From: Gammaproteobacteria bacterium
GTDB taxonomy: Bacteria > Pseudomonadota > Gammaproteobacteria > DSM-16500
Assembly (NCBI GenBank): GCA_009885665.1
Contig: VFKI01000074.1
Span: forward strand, 1 to 23,843
DNA length: 23,843 nucleotides
Direction of reading: 5' to 3'
Below, piece after piece: positions 1-7,286 of the stretch; the stretch's first letter is position 1; each line of letters opens with the position of its first letter. The notes under the pieces are model-generated. The model saw only the letters and a list, made by a program, of their open reading frames with translations. It was not told the origin of the DNA and searched no databases. Position numbers and translations under genes: made by a program.

Positions 1-26
1 ACCCACCCCATCGCAGCCTTCATCAA
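1..26 (+). repeat. Right part of a dispersed palindromic element, cut by the window edge
   Basis: The first 20 bases match, with one mismatch (G for A at 16), the segment at 12443-12462 in the full element copy at 12352-12487, including the block ACCCACCCCATCGC. The orientation is the same as in the other copies. The left part lies outside the window. The usual right-end hairpin is not recognisable, because the 3' end of the metalloprotease gene begins at 27. It is probably a truncated or diverged copy; the match is short, so this is moderately uncertain. Confidence 0.5.
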
Positions 27-737
27 TCACACCCAGCCCGGTACCCACAATTTATCCGCTGTTTGGCGAACTGCTTTGCGGTGTTGATTCCACTGCGGAT
101 CAAAACGTGCCAGCAAGCGCCAAAATGCGGCAGAATGATTGAGGTGCACCGTGTGCGCCAGTTCGTGCAAAATAATATGTTCGACTAAATTGACCGGCAA
201 AAAAATAAGCTTATAGTTCAAGCTAATATTTTTTTTAGCGGTACAACTGCCCCAAATCGTTTGCTGACCGCGCACGGTCAATGCCTTATATTCCAAACCC
301 GTTGCCACACTCAAACGTTGTAAAGTATCGCCTAAATACACCCGTGCGCGCGCTTTGAGCCAATGCAACAATATTTTTTTATAAACAGTGACCTGCGTCA
401 CATTACCCGACACAATCAACACACGTTGCGGCGTCATGATGACTTCTGATTTTTTATGTTCGATATAACGCACTTGCCAAACTTCATCCAATGCGGTGAG
501 CCGAATTTCATCGGGACGCGCAAAACACGCGACTGTCGGCAGCCTCGCCGCTTTTTCTTGTAATTTCGCTAAACTTTTCGTAATCCATGCTTGATGTTCC
601 GCGACAAATGCGGCGACTTTTTTCTCGTTGAATTTAAGTGGCACCACCACTTCCACGCCGTTTCGTAAACTCACCCGCAACTTGATATGCCGTGCCTGCG
701 GATGTTTTTTGATGGTATAGCTTACCGCATCAAGCAT
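27..737 (-). CDS. YgjP-like zinc metallopeptidase (DUF45 / SprT-like fold)
   Basis: This is a 236-residue predicted cytoplasmic metalloprotease of the YgjP/DUF45 family. The zinc site is HELAH at residues 191-195 with a third histidine at 201, followed by FW, the family's HExxH-x5-H pattern. The preceding WGSC motif (162-165) and the NYKLIFLP stretch are also typical. The N-terminal half (about 1-110) is the variable beta-rich part of the family. The length is normal (about 170-240). The start codon overlaps the end of the upstream DUF190 gene by 8 bases, and a GAGG lies just before it, so translation is probably coupled. It is the last gene of the crcB operon. The in vivo substrate is not known for this family, and the link to fluoride resistance is inferred from position only. 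Confidence 0.85.
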   Translation of the reverse strand: MLDAVSYTIKKHPQARHIKLRVSLRNGVEVVVPLKFNEKKVAAFVAEHQAWITKSLAKLQEKAARLPTVACFARPDEIRLTALDEVWQVRYIEHKKSEVIMTPQRVLIVSGNVTQVTVYKKILLHWLKARARVYLGDTLQRLSVATGLEYKALTVRGQQTIWGSCTAKKNISLNYKLIFLPVNLVEHIILHELAHTVHLNHSAAFWRLLARFDPQWNQHRKAVRQTADKLWVPGWV

Positions 738-1035
738 TAACCTCGGCCTCCCACCACACGATATGCTCGGGCTTTACCCACGTAGCAATATGCGTCAACG
801 CTACCATCATTTTGTCAGTCGCATCAAAAAATTCAATTGCCAGCGGTAAATTCAAAGATAAATCGGTGAACGCCGCCGTATGCGCACCCGTTTCACCGTA
901 ACCACTGATTGCACGAAAAACACTAATCCCACGTGTTTTAATATCGTGCTGTAGATAATCGACTATTTTTTTAAGCAGCCCACTGCTCTCCATCACATAA
1001 ATACGCGCCATGACCACTTTATTGCCCTGCATCAT
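730..1035 (-). CDS. DUF190 family protein, CrcB-associated
   Basis: This is a small 101-residue protein resembling the DUF190 family. The RIYVMES segment (11-17) fits the family's opening beta strand. VFRAISGYGETG (39-50) fits its conserved V-x-R-G-x-x-G-F-G turn, and an LPLAIEFFDA strand follows. The fold is a ferredoxin-like, PII-like domain. DUF190 genes often sit beside crcB, and a role in fluoride sensing or channel modulation is suspected but not established. The start codon overlaps the crcB stop codon (ATGA, 1032-1035), and a GGGAGG-type ribosome site lies just upstream. The 3' end overlaps the metalloprotease gene by 8 bases. The second codon is also ATG, so the true start could be one residue later. 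Confidence 0.8.
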   Translation of the reverse strand: MMQGNKVVMARIYVMESSGLLKKIVDYLQHDIKTRGISVFRAISGYGETGAHTAAFTDLSLNLPLAIEFFDATDKMMVALTHIATWVKPEHIVWWEAEVNA

Positions 1036-1409
1036 CCTTGCCTCCCTAATATAATACCGATACTCGTTAACAATAACCCCACGGTGACACTGACAACAAT
1101 ATTGAGCAATGCCCGCCCTGACGCACCATTTTCAAACAAAGCCACCGTTTCAACTGAAAAAGAAGAAAATGTTGTAAACCCGCCTAAAAAACCCACCATC
1201 AATAGCGCACGCAATGTATCCGCAGCACCTGCCACGCGTTGCAACAACACACTGAATAACACGCCCGCTAACAAGCAACCCAACATATTGACAACCAACG
1301 TGCCATACGGAAACCCTTGTCCCAACCAGCGATAGACTTGTGTCGATAGCAAATAACGTAATACACCGCCTAGCGCGCTGCCCAACGCCACCCAGCCAAT
1401 TTTTTCCAT
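1032..1409 (-). CDS. crcB: Fluoride ion channel CrcB (Fluc)
   Basis: This 125-residue inner-membrane protein exports fluoride as an antiparallel dimer. Four hydrophobic segments are visible (about 4-25, 35-58, 67-88, 99-121). The signature GGFTTFSSFS (76-85) contains the phenylalanines and polar residues that line the fluoride path, and VVNMLGCLLAG (39-49) carries the conserved asparagine N41. I chose the start at 1409 because GGAGG lies 6 bases upstream and the length then equals the family's usual 124-127. The longer in-frame start at 1436 adds nine residues with no ribosome site. It heads an overlapping three-gene unit with the DUF190 and metalloprotease genes. I looked for a crcB-type fluoride riboswitch in the leader (1410-1500, minus) and did not recognise one. 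Confidence 0.93.
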   Translation of the reverse strand: MEKIGWVALGSALGGVLRYLLSTQVYRWLGQGFPYGTLVVNMLGCLLAGVLFSVLLQRVAGAADTLRALLMVGFLGGFTTFSSFSVETVALFENGASGRALLNIVVSVTVGLLLTSIGIILGRQG

Positions 1410-1415
1410 TGTGAA

Positions 1416-1420
1416 CCTCC
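1416..1420 (-). promoter_or_regulatory. Ribosome binding site that fixes the crcB start
   Basis: Minus-strand GGAGG stands 6 bases before the ATG at 1409. No comparable site precedes the upstream in-frame ATG at 1436, so this decides the start. Confidence 0.8.
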
Positions 1421-1442
1421 AGACATACGATAACATTGTAAC

Positions 1443-1456
1443 GGATAGGACTATCC
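1443..1456. promoter_or_regulatory. Short palindrome in the divergent crcB / sugar-porter promoter region
   Basis: GGATAG-GA-CTATCC is a perfect 6+6 inverted repeat. It ends two bases before the -35 box of the plus-strand promoter and lies in the crcB leader on the other strand. Its position suits an operator for the porter gene, but no regulator is encoded next to it. Function is inferred. Confidence 0.35.
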
Positions 1457-1457
1457 T

Positions 1458-1486
1458 CTGACATATTTTTAATTCTGCGGTATAAT
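1458..1486 (+). promoter_or_regulatory. Sigma70-type promoter of the sugar porter gene
   Basis: The -35 box is CTGACA (1458-1463; one mismatch to consensus). A 17-base spacer follows, then a perfect -10 box TATAAT (1481-1486). Transcription should start near 1493, giving a leader of about 30 bases with AAGGA (1510-1514) seven bases before the ATG at 1522. This is one of the best-matching promoters in the window. Confidence 0.75.
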
Positions 1487-1521
1487 CCGCAACCCGTTAT
1501 GGATTATAGAAGGAATTCTTC

Positions 1522-2913
1522 ATGTCAGCGCAGCAGCATACCCGCTCTCTCGTTTTCGCTGTCTCCACAATCGCCGCCCTTGCCGGGTTACTCTTTGGTT
1601 TCGACACCGGCATTATTTCTGGCGCCCTACTCTTCATTCAAAAAGACTTCGTTGTTACCACAAAAATGACAGCGTGGATCGTCAGCAGCGTGCTGCTAGG
1701 CGCTATGGCAGGCTCACTCTTAAGTGGTCACTTAACCGACGTATTTGGTCGCCGCCGTTTAATGCTGTTAGTGTCAGTCCTTTTCATCGCCGGCACGGCT
1801 GTTGCTGCATTAGCCAGCCAGCTTTTTGGTATTATTGCCGGCCGCATTCTGATTGGTGTGGCCATTGGCATCGGCTCCTATACCGCGCCACTCTACATCG
1901 CTGAAATTGCACCACCGCATTTGCGTGGCGGCCTGGTCACTTTGAACCAACTCGCCATCACTATTGGCATTTTATGCTCTTATCTCATCGACTATGCTTT
2001 TTCAAGCGCGGTCGGCGCGTGGCGCTGGATGTTTGCCATGGGACTCGTTCCGGCAATTTTATTAAGTATCGGCATGTTGTTTTTACCTGAGAGTCCACGC
2101 TGGTTGGTGATGCGTAATTATATCGACAAAGCGCGCGATGTATTGACGCGCTTGCGTAATGATAGCGCGGAAGTGACGACTGAAATCAACCAAATTCAGC
2201 ACAGTTTGAAAATTCGTCAAGCCAGTTTCGCCGAAATTTTCCAGCCATGGATTTTGCCTGTCTTATTTTTTGGTGCCATGCTGGGATTAATCCAGCAAGT
2301 CACCGGCATCAATGCCATTATTTATTATGCGCCAACCATCTTTCAACTTGCCGGTTTTCATGATGCCGGCAGTTCCATTCTTGCGACCGTGGGAATTGGC
2401 GTCGTCAATGTCGCGTCGACCATCATAGCGATATTTTTACTGGATCGTGCCGGCCGGCGACCTTTATTGCTCGTTGGTTTAGTCGGTATGTTCGTCAGTC
2501 TTGTGGGGCTTGCCTATGTATTTGCTGCCGGCGCAGCGCAAGCCAATACCTTACGCTGGGTGGCGTTAGGCTGCACATTCTTTTATATTATTTGTTTTGC
2601 TTTCGGTCTGGGTGCCATTTTATGGTTGATGGTATCGGAAATCTTTCCGCTGGAAGTTCGCGGTGCAGCGATGGGTGTTGCGGTATTTAGCTGTTGGCTA
2701 TGGAATTTTGCCGTATCATTCAGCTTTCCACTGTTACTCAAAAACATGGGACCCGCCTATATTTTCACACTGTACGCTGTATTATGTGTGTTAAGTTTTA
2801 TTTTTTGTTATTTTAAATCGCCCGAAACGCGCGGCATCACATTGGAAGAAATTGAAGAAAACATACGCAAACGGTTACCGTTGCGTGCGATAGGTCAGCA
2901 AGTCTCTAAATAG
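1522..2913 (+). CDS. Sugar:proton symporter, MFS sugar-porter family (XylE/GalP-like)
   Basis: This is a 463-residue, twelve-helix inner-membrane transporter. Sugar-porter signatures appear in order. FGFDTG (25-30) carries the proton-coupling aspartate D28. GRRR (76-79) lies in the loop between helices 2 and 3, and PESPRWL (189-195) comes after helix 6. QQVTGINAIIYY (258-269) in helix 7 contributes sugar-binding residues. DRAGRRPLL (308-316) and the C-terminal PETRG (434-438) complete the set. It is closest in type to the D-xylose, galactose and glucose proton symporters. The glucokinase gene downstream favours glucose, or another hexose, as substrate; this is inference from context. It has its own strong promoter. 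A small repeat element separates it from the glucokinase gene, so read-through into that gene is possible but not assured. Confidence 0.92.
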   Translation: MSAQQHTRSLVFAVSTIAALAGLLFGFDTGIISGALLFIQKDFVVTTKMTAWIVSSVLLGAMAGSLLSGHLTDVFGRRRLMLLVSVLFIAGTAVAALASQLFGIIAGRILIGVAIGIGSYTAPLYIAEIAPPHLRGGLVTLNQLAITIGILCSYLIDYAFSSAVGAWRWMFAMGLVPAILLSIGMLFLPESPRWLVMRNYIDKARDVLTRLRNDSAEVTTEINQIQHSLKIRQASFAEIFQPWILPVLFFGAMLGLIQQVTGINAIIYYAPTIFQLAGFHDAGSSILATVGIGVVNVASTIIAIFLLDRAGRRPLLLVGLVGMFVSLVGLAYVFAAGAAQANTLRWVALGCTFFYIICFAFGLGAILWLMVSEIFPLEVRGAAMGVAVFSCWLWNFAVSFSFPLLLKNMGPAYIFTLYAVLCVLSFIFCYFKSPETRGITLEEIEENIRKRLPLRAIGQQVSK

Positions 2914-2930
2914 AAGTATGCAGTATCTAC

Positions 2931-3010
2931 TACAAAAGATAGGGTAGAGGAATTGAGTACGCGGCAAACTGCATTGACGAGCCAACATTTACCCTACTTT
3001 ATGTAGAGGA
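2931..3010 (+). repeat. Dispersed palindromic element, copy A (short form without hairpin cassette)
   Basis: It starts TACAAAAGATAGGGTA, carries the shared left block with GAGTACGCGGCAAACTGC, and ends with TTTACCCTACTTTATGTAG. The ends are imperfect inverted repeats: TACAAAAGATAGGGTA against TACATAAAG-TAGGGTA read from the other side. Compared with the copy at 16878-17010, the G-rich/C-rich hairpin and the following C-tract are absent: GACGAG joins directly to CCAACATTT. It fills most of the gap between the porter and glucokinase genes, and its right end supplies the AGAGG ribosome site of the glucokinase gene. Confidence 0.8.
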
Positions 3011-3016
3011 TAGAGT

Positions 3017-4021
3017 ATGAATATGCATAAACATATTATTTCGTGTGATCTCGGTGGCACCAAGTGTGCCGCCGGCTTGTTGGAATATGATATGCAGAGC
3101 AAAGCCTTGCGCATCATGCAACACACGAGCATTAAACTCACCGATGCCACGTCGTTACAGGATTTATTACACCAGCTGGAAAATGTATTTGGCTTAACGC
3201 TGTCTGCCGCCGATGCAATTTGCGTTGGCGCGGCGGGTCAATACGATGGTGAGATTTTAAATTATGCCGGTAACTATCCTTATCGCATGAATTTTGCGGA
3301 ACTCGCACGCCAACAAAAATGGCGCGCTTATGCCATCGTGCATGACTACGCACCGATCGTCTGCGCAACATTCACGGATTATTTAGACAATCCACACAAT
3401 GTTAAACGCCTTAACACCGCGACTGTGCCGCCGCATGGCCGACGCATTGCCTGTGGTTTAGGCACGGGGCTCGGCATGCAAGATGGCGTACTTTTCCCCG
3501 ATGGCAATTTTTGGTTAGGCAAAAATGAAATCGGCCATATTGGCATAAGCATCCCCCCGCTCACCCGTCCCGCGCGTTGGAAAATGCATCACGCGCTCTG
3601 CCAATTTTTAAGTAATGATGCGCCGATTACCTTTGAAAAAATATTATCGGGACCTGGCACGGTGCGTTTACATCAATTTTTTTATCCCTCGCAGCATGAT
3701 GAGGGTATCACCCCTGCAGTTGTCTGGAAAAAATTGGCGGATCCCACTGCGGCAGAATTAATGGATGCATTTGCCTTTTATCTTGGGGTATTTATTAGCA
3801 CGCTGCAACTAGCCTTTATGCCTGAAGCGGGCATTTGGATTACCGGCGGTGTTACCTTACACTATCTAAGCATTTTTGATCGACCCGCTTTCCAAGAAGG
3901 GCTTGCCACTGCGCCGGCTTACATTGGTGAACGCGCCACCCTACCGTTAGGGGTTCTTAAAAACCCGGAACATGCTATCATCGGAGGCGGTTATTACGCT
4001 GTACAGCGTCTATTACGATAA
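3017..4021 (+). CDS. glk: Glucokinase (bacterial Glk family)
   Basis: This 334-residue enzyme phosphorylates intracellular glucose with ATP to glucose 6-phosphate. The phosphate-1 loop is DLGGTKCAAG (11-20). The catalytic aspartate is D110 in VHDYAP. GLGTGLG (147-153) forms the second nucleotide loop, and E171/H174 in NEIGHIG match the sugar-binding glutamate and histidine of the family. FEKILSGPGTVRLH (206-219) is the usual Glk helix, and WITGGV (274-279) is the adenosine motif. The length is near that of E. coli Glk (321). The start at 3017 has AGAGG seven bases upstream; a second in-frame ATG lies two codons later. It is followed 15 bases later by prpC, so the two are probably cotranscribed. 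A sugar porter gene lies upstream, which together suggests uptake and phosphorylation of glucose. Confidence 0.92.
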   Translation: MNMHKHIISCDLGGTKCAAGLLEYDMQSKALRIMQHTSIKLTDATSLQDLLHQLENVFGLTLSAADAICVGAAGQYDGEILNYAGNYPYRMNFAELARQQKWRAYAIVHDYAPIVCATFTDYLDNPHNVKRLNTATVPPHGRRIACGLGTGLGMQDGVLFPDGNFWLGKNEIGHIGISIPPLTRPARWKMHHALCQFLSNDAPITFEKILSGPGTVRLHQFFYPSQHDEGITPAVVWKKLADPTAAELMDAFAFYLGVFISTLQLAFMPEAGIWITGGVTLHYLSIFDRPAFQEGLATAPAYIGERATLPLGVLKNPEHAIIGGGYYAVQRLLR

Positions 4022-4036
4022 AAAAGGAGATGTTTC

Positions 4037-5173
4037 ATGGTAGAAAATGCTTTGGCAACAAAAAAAACCGGCGGCCTCGCAGGTGTCATTGCAGGCCAGA
4101 CAGCCATCAGCACCGTTGGCAAGGAAGGCATCGGCCTGACGTATCGCGGTTATGATATTGGCGCATTGGCGACCAGTGCGAGCTTTGAAGAAATCGCATG
4201 GTTGTTGATTTATGGCGAATTACCGGATGAAACAGAATTAAATCATTATCGCCAACGCCTCATGCAGTTACGCACCTTACCCGCGGGCTTAAAACAAGCA
4301 CTAGAAGCCATACCTGCCACGGCACATCCCATGGATGTATTACGCACTGGCTGCTCAATGTTAGGCACGCTCGAACCTGAATCCGATACACATACGCAGA
4401 CGGATATTGCCGATCGCTTACTGGCAACCTTGCCTGGCATGTTAGTGTATTGGTATCAATTTCAGTACAATGGCACGCGCATTGATACCACCTCAGATGA
4501 AGAAACCACTGCCGGTTATTTTTTGCACTTATTGAAAGATAAAAAACCCGAAGCTTCGTTACGACGCGCTTTAGATGTTTCCTTGGTTTTATATGCGGAA
4601 CATGAATTCAATGCGTCTACTTTTGCGGCACGTATCACCGCTTCCACGCTATCTGATTTTTACTCCTGCATTGTGTCTGGCATTGGCACGCTGCGCGGCG
4701 CATTGCATGGTGGGGCGAATGAAGCCGCCATGGAACTGATTACGCAATTTAAAACGGCACCAGAAGCGGAAGCGGGCATACGCAAGATGCTGTTAGAAAA
4801 GCAAAAAATCATGGGCTTTGGTCATCGCGTCTATAAAATCTCCGACCCGCGCTCTGATATTATTAAATTATGGTCAGAAAAGTTAGCCGAAACGGCCAAA
4901 GAAGGGTATTTATATGAAGTATCGGCTGCCATTGAAAAAGTGATGTGGGAAGAAAAGCATTTGTTTCCCAATGTTGATTTTTATAGCGCAACGACATATC
5001 ACTTCTGTGGTATCCCTAAGTTTTTCTTTACCCCACTCTTCGTCATGGCGCGCGTCGCCGGCTGGAGCGCGCATATCATTGAACAACGCAAAGATAATCG
5101 CCTCATCCGTCCAGACGCTGTTTATACCGGCCCAATGCCACGACCTTTTGTATTATTGGCACAGCGTGGATAA
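4037..5173 (+). CDS. prpC: 2-Methylcitrate synthase (citrate synthase family)
   Basis: This 378-residue enzyme condenses propionyl-CoA with oxaloacetate to 2-methylcitrate in the methylcitrate cycle. The citrate-synthase catalytic triad is visible: H224 in ALHGGANEA, H263 in GFGHRVYK and D314 in NVDFYSAT. The spacings of 39 and 51 residues agree with PrpC enzymes as I recall them. The opening GLAGVIAGQTAIS and the ending HIIEQRKDNRLIRP are typical of PrpC rather than the hexameric GltA type, and the adjacent prpD confirms the assignment. The start has GGAG about eight bases upstream. prpD begins 8 bases after the stop. No methylisocitrate lyase gene (prpB) is in the window. Some PrpC enzymes also accept acetyl-CoA, so a secondary citrate synthase role is possible. 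Confidence 0.93.
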   Translation: MVENALATKKTGGLAGVIAGQTAISTVGKEGIGLTYRGYDIGALATSASFEEIAWLLIYGELPDETELNHYRQRLMQLRTLPAGLKQALEAIPATAHPMDVLRTGCSMLGTLEPESDTHTQTDIADRLLATLPGMLVYWYQFQYNGTRIDTTSDEETTAGYFLHLLKDKKPEASLRRALDVSLVLYAEHEFNASTFAARITASTLSDFYSCIVSGIGTLRGALHGGANEAAMELITQFKTAPEAEAGIRKMLLEKQKIMGFGHRVYKISDPRSDIIKLWSEKLAETAKEGYLYEVSAAIEKVMWEEKHLFPNVDFYSATTYHFCGIPKFFFTPLFVMARVAGWSAHIIEQRKDNRLIRPDAVYTGPMPRPFVLLAQRG

Positions 5174-5181
5174 GCCGCCTC

Positions 5182-6663
5182 ATGAAAACGACCGAAAAAA
5201 CGACCGAAAAAACGACCGAAAAAACGACCGAGCAAAATCAGCGGCCTGCAGTGGATGGATTGCTCGCCACGATTGCTGATTATGTTACACAGACCGCGAC
5301 TTTTAATGCATTAGCACTAAGCACCGCACACACGTGTTTACTGGATGCGTTGGCGTGTGGCTTCATGGCGTTACAGCACTCAGACTGCACGCGTCTATTG
5401 AACCCAATCGTACCTGGCACGATCGTACCAAATGGCGTACGCGTGCCGGGCACAGATTTAGTGCTTGATCCAATTAACGCTGCGTTTGCAATTGGCGCGC
5501 TGATTCGTTGGCTGGACTTTAATGATACATGGCTTGCGGCGGAATGGGGGCATCCATCGGATAATCTCGGGGCTATTCTGGCTATCAGTGACTTAGTCAG
5601 CCAACGTCAGCGGCGTGTCGGTAAATCGCCGTTGACGGTACACGATATTTTACTAGCCATGATAAAAGCGTATGAAATTCAAGGTATTTTAGCATTGGCA
5701 ACCAGCTTAAACCGTGTTGGCCTCGATCATGTTGCGTATGTTAAAGCCGCCTCGGCTGCCGTTGCCATGCACTTGTGGGGTGGCACAGCGCATGACATTG
5801 CCAATGTATTAGCACAAGTATGGGTCGATGGGCAGAGTTTACGAACCTATCGGCATGCGCCCAATACGGGGTCGCGCAAATCTTGGGCGGCGGGTGATGC
5901 GACCAGTCGTGCGGTACGTCTGGCGTGGCTGACGCATCAGGGCGAACTGGGGTGTCCCAGTGTGTTAACAGCTAAAACCTGGGGCTTTCAAGCGGTAACG
6001 CTAAAAGACCAGGCGCTGACATTGCCACGGCCATTGGGCAGCTATGTCATGGAAAACATTTTATTTAAAGTGTCTTTTCCAGCCGAATTCCATGCGCAAA
6101 CTGCGGTGGAATGCGCCATCCAATTACATCCCCAGGTAAAGGCACGCATAGATACGATTGCGCGCATCACCCTCACGACACAAGAATCAGCAGTGCGCAT
6201 CATTAGCAAAACAGGGCCTTTGTATAATTATGCCGATCGGGATCATTGCTTGCAGTATATGGTCGCTGTCGCGTTATTACATGGCGATTTACGTGCGGAA
6301 TATTATGCCGATGAATTTGCTGCGGATCCGCGTATTGATCAGTTACGCGATAAAATGGATGTGGTACATGATGCTGACATGAGTCGCGACTATCTAGATC
6401 CAGAAAAACGCGCGATTGGGAATGCGATTGAAATTCAATTTAATGATGGCAGCAAAATAGATAAAATTCAGATGGATTACCCCCTTGGTCACAAAAATCG
6501 GCGCGCTGAAAGTAACCCCTTCTTGCAAGAAAAGTTTGCACGCGCCGTAACGAACGTTTATTCTGCTGAGAAAGCCAGCGAAATCATTGCGATCGCCAGT
6601 GACTACACAACATTGAGCGCGCTGCCGGTGGATGAATTTATGGCGCTGTTAACACGTCCGTAA
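5182..6663 (+). CDS. prpD: 2-Methylcitrate dehydratase (MmgE/PrpD family)
   Basis: This 493-residue enzyme dehydrates 2-methylcitrate to 2-methyl-cis-aconitate, the step after PrpC. The family fold starts near residue 26 (LLATIADYV). Characteristic PrpD segments are WLDFNDTWLAAEWGHPSDN (about 111-129), the HAPNTGSRKSWAAGDA region (about 229-244) and FPAEFHAQTA (about 297-306). The length is usual for PrpD (about 480-490) plus an odd N terminus: residues 2-17 are four copies of KTTE, encoded by a 12-bp tandem repeat. No convincing ribosome site precedes the ATG, so translation may be coupled to prpC, whose stop lies 8 bases upstream. The repeat may be a non-functional leader, and the start is therefore less certain than the rest. 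Confidence 0.93.
   Translation: MKTTEKTTEKTTEKTTEQNQRPAVDGLLATIADYVTQTATFNALALSTAHTCLLDALACGFMALQHSDCTRLLNPIVPGTIVPNGVRVPGTDLVLDPINAAFAIGALIRWLDFNDTWLAAEWGHPSDNLGAILAISDLVSQRQRRVGKSPLTVHDILLAMIKAYEIQGILALATSLNRVGLDHVAYVKAASAAVAMHLWGGTAHDIANVLAQVWVDGQSLRTYRHAPNTGSRKSWAAGDATSRAVRLAWLTHQGELGCPSVLTAKTWGFQAVTLKDQALTLPRPLGSYVMENILFKVSFPAEFHAQTAVECAIQLHPQVKARIDTIARITLTTQESAVRIISKTGPLYNYADRDHCLQYMVAVALLHGDLRAEYYADEFAADPRIDQLRDKMDVVHDADMSRDYLDPEKRAIGNAIEIQFNDGSKIDKIQMDYPLGHKNRRAESNPFLQEKFARAVTNVYSAEKASEIIAIASDYTTLSALPVDEFMALLTRP
5185..5232 (+). repeat. Four-unit 12-bp tandem repeat at the start of prpD
   Basis: Four head-to-tail copies of AAAACGACCGAA run directly from codon 2; the last copy ends in G instead of A. 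Each unit encodes Lys-Thr-Thr-Glu. Changes in copy number keep the reading frame, so strains could differ in N-terminal length without losing the enzyme. Confidence 0.95.
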
Positions 6664-6686
6664 AGCGCACGTCCATCAACCCGGCA

Positions 6687-7019
6687 TCAGGTAAAAATAG
6701 GCGAAAGGCGTGCCAACACCTCTGCAAGAATCGCTTCAGGTACACGCTCCAATTTACGTGCCTTACGCGCCTTAAGATCTAAGACACATGGCTGATCACA
6801 GCGAATCACACCCGTGGTTTCGGTGCCTGCGCCCATCAACGACACACAAAATCCAGCAACTCTGGCAAAATTACCGCCACTGGTAATGGGTAGCACTACA
6901 GGTAACTGTGTCACTTTGTTAAAACCACTTGAGGATACAACCAATATTGGTCGCTTGCCACGCTGCTCAAGGCCTAGCGTAGGGTCAAGTGAAACCAAAT
7001 AAATATCACCGCGTTCCAT
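6687..7019 (-). CDS. chpB: ChpB/MazF-type endoribonuclease toxin (PemK family)
   Basis: This 110-residue toxin belongs to the MazF/PemK family, whose members cleave mRNA at short sequence motifs. The N-terminal ERGDIYLVSLDPTLG and the RGKRPILVVSS segment (20-30) form the usual first strands. PITSGGNFARVAGF (44-57) closely resembles E. coli ChpB and includes the conserved threonine or serine after the proline. CDQPCVLDLKARKA corresponds to the dimer strand with the MDL-x-A-R pattern. The length is typical (about 110-116). Its ATG shares a base with the antitoxin stop codon (TAATG), which implies translational coupling. It lies convergent to prpD with only 23 bases between, and I see no clear terminator there. 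The gene looks intact. Confidence 0.9.
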   Translation of the reverse strand: MERGDIYLVSLDPTLGLEQRGKRPILVVSSSGFNKVTQLPVVLPITSGGNFARVAGFCVSLMGAGTETTGVIRCDQPCVLDLKARKARKLERVPEAILAEVLARLSPIFT

Positions 7020-7276
7020 TATAAAATTTCTCCACCCGCCGGCGGCGCATCAAGCCATTGACGATCTGCTGCAGGCAAGGGTCGCGATAAATCACATTGC
7101 GCTAATAATTCGTCTAAGCTGTAATGCGGGCGTGGATGGGACTCTATTATCAACCGACCTTGCTCAATCTTCATGCCTACCGTTTCACCTGTGTGCAGAT
7201 GAAGCAAGTCGAGAATAGCGGGCGGCACTGCCAACATAATAGAACCACCCACTTTACGTAGATTAGATGTATACAT
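7019..7276 (-). CDS. chpS: ChpS/MazE-type antitoxin (AbrB-like DNA-binding fold)
   Basis: This 85-residue antitoxin partners the downstream toxin. Residues 1-47 form the AbrB/MazE swapped-hairpin DNA-binding domain (LRKVGGSIMLAVPPAILDLL, then VGMKIEQGRLII). The C-terminal part YSLDELLAQCDLSRPLP resembles E. coli ChpS (YSLDELLAQCD) and should wrap around the toxin. Family members repress their own promoter; here a 9+9 bp AT palindrome covers the -10 box (7287-7310). The ATG has a GAGGG ribosome site six bases upstream. The pair stands alone between prpD and cvpA, with no transposase nearby, so it is a solitary chromosomal module. Confidence 0.9.
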   Translation of the reverse strand: MYTSNLRKVGGSIMLAVPPAILDLLHLHTGETVGMKIEQGRLIIESHPRPHYSLDELLAQCDLSRPLPAADRQWLDAPPAGGEIL

Positions 7277-7286
7277 AACGCCCTCA

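Noticed and set aside
1084..1335. 83-codon plus-strand frame inside crcB
   Set aside because: It is antisense to a clear membrane protein gene and has no family features.
1410..1500. Possible fluoride riboswitch before crcB
   Set aside because: The conserved crcB-motif elements could not be found; only short AT-rich sequence and small palindromes are present.
4971..5279. 102-codon plus-strand frame over the prpC-prpD junction
   Set aside because: It overlaps two strongly supported genes in another frame and owes its length to the 12-bp repeat.
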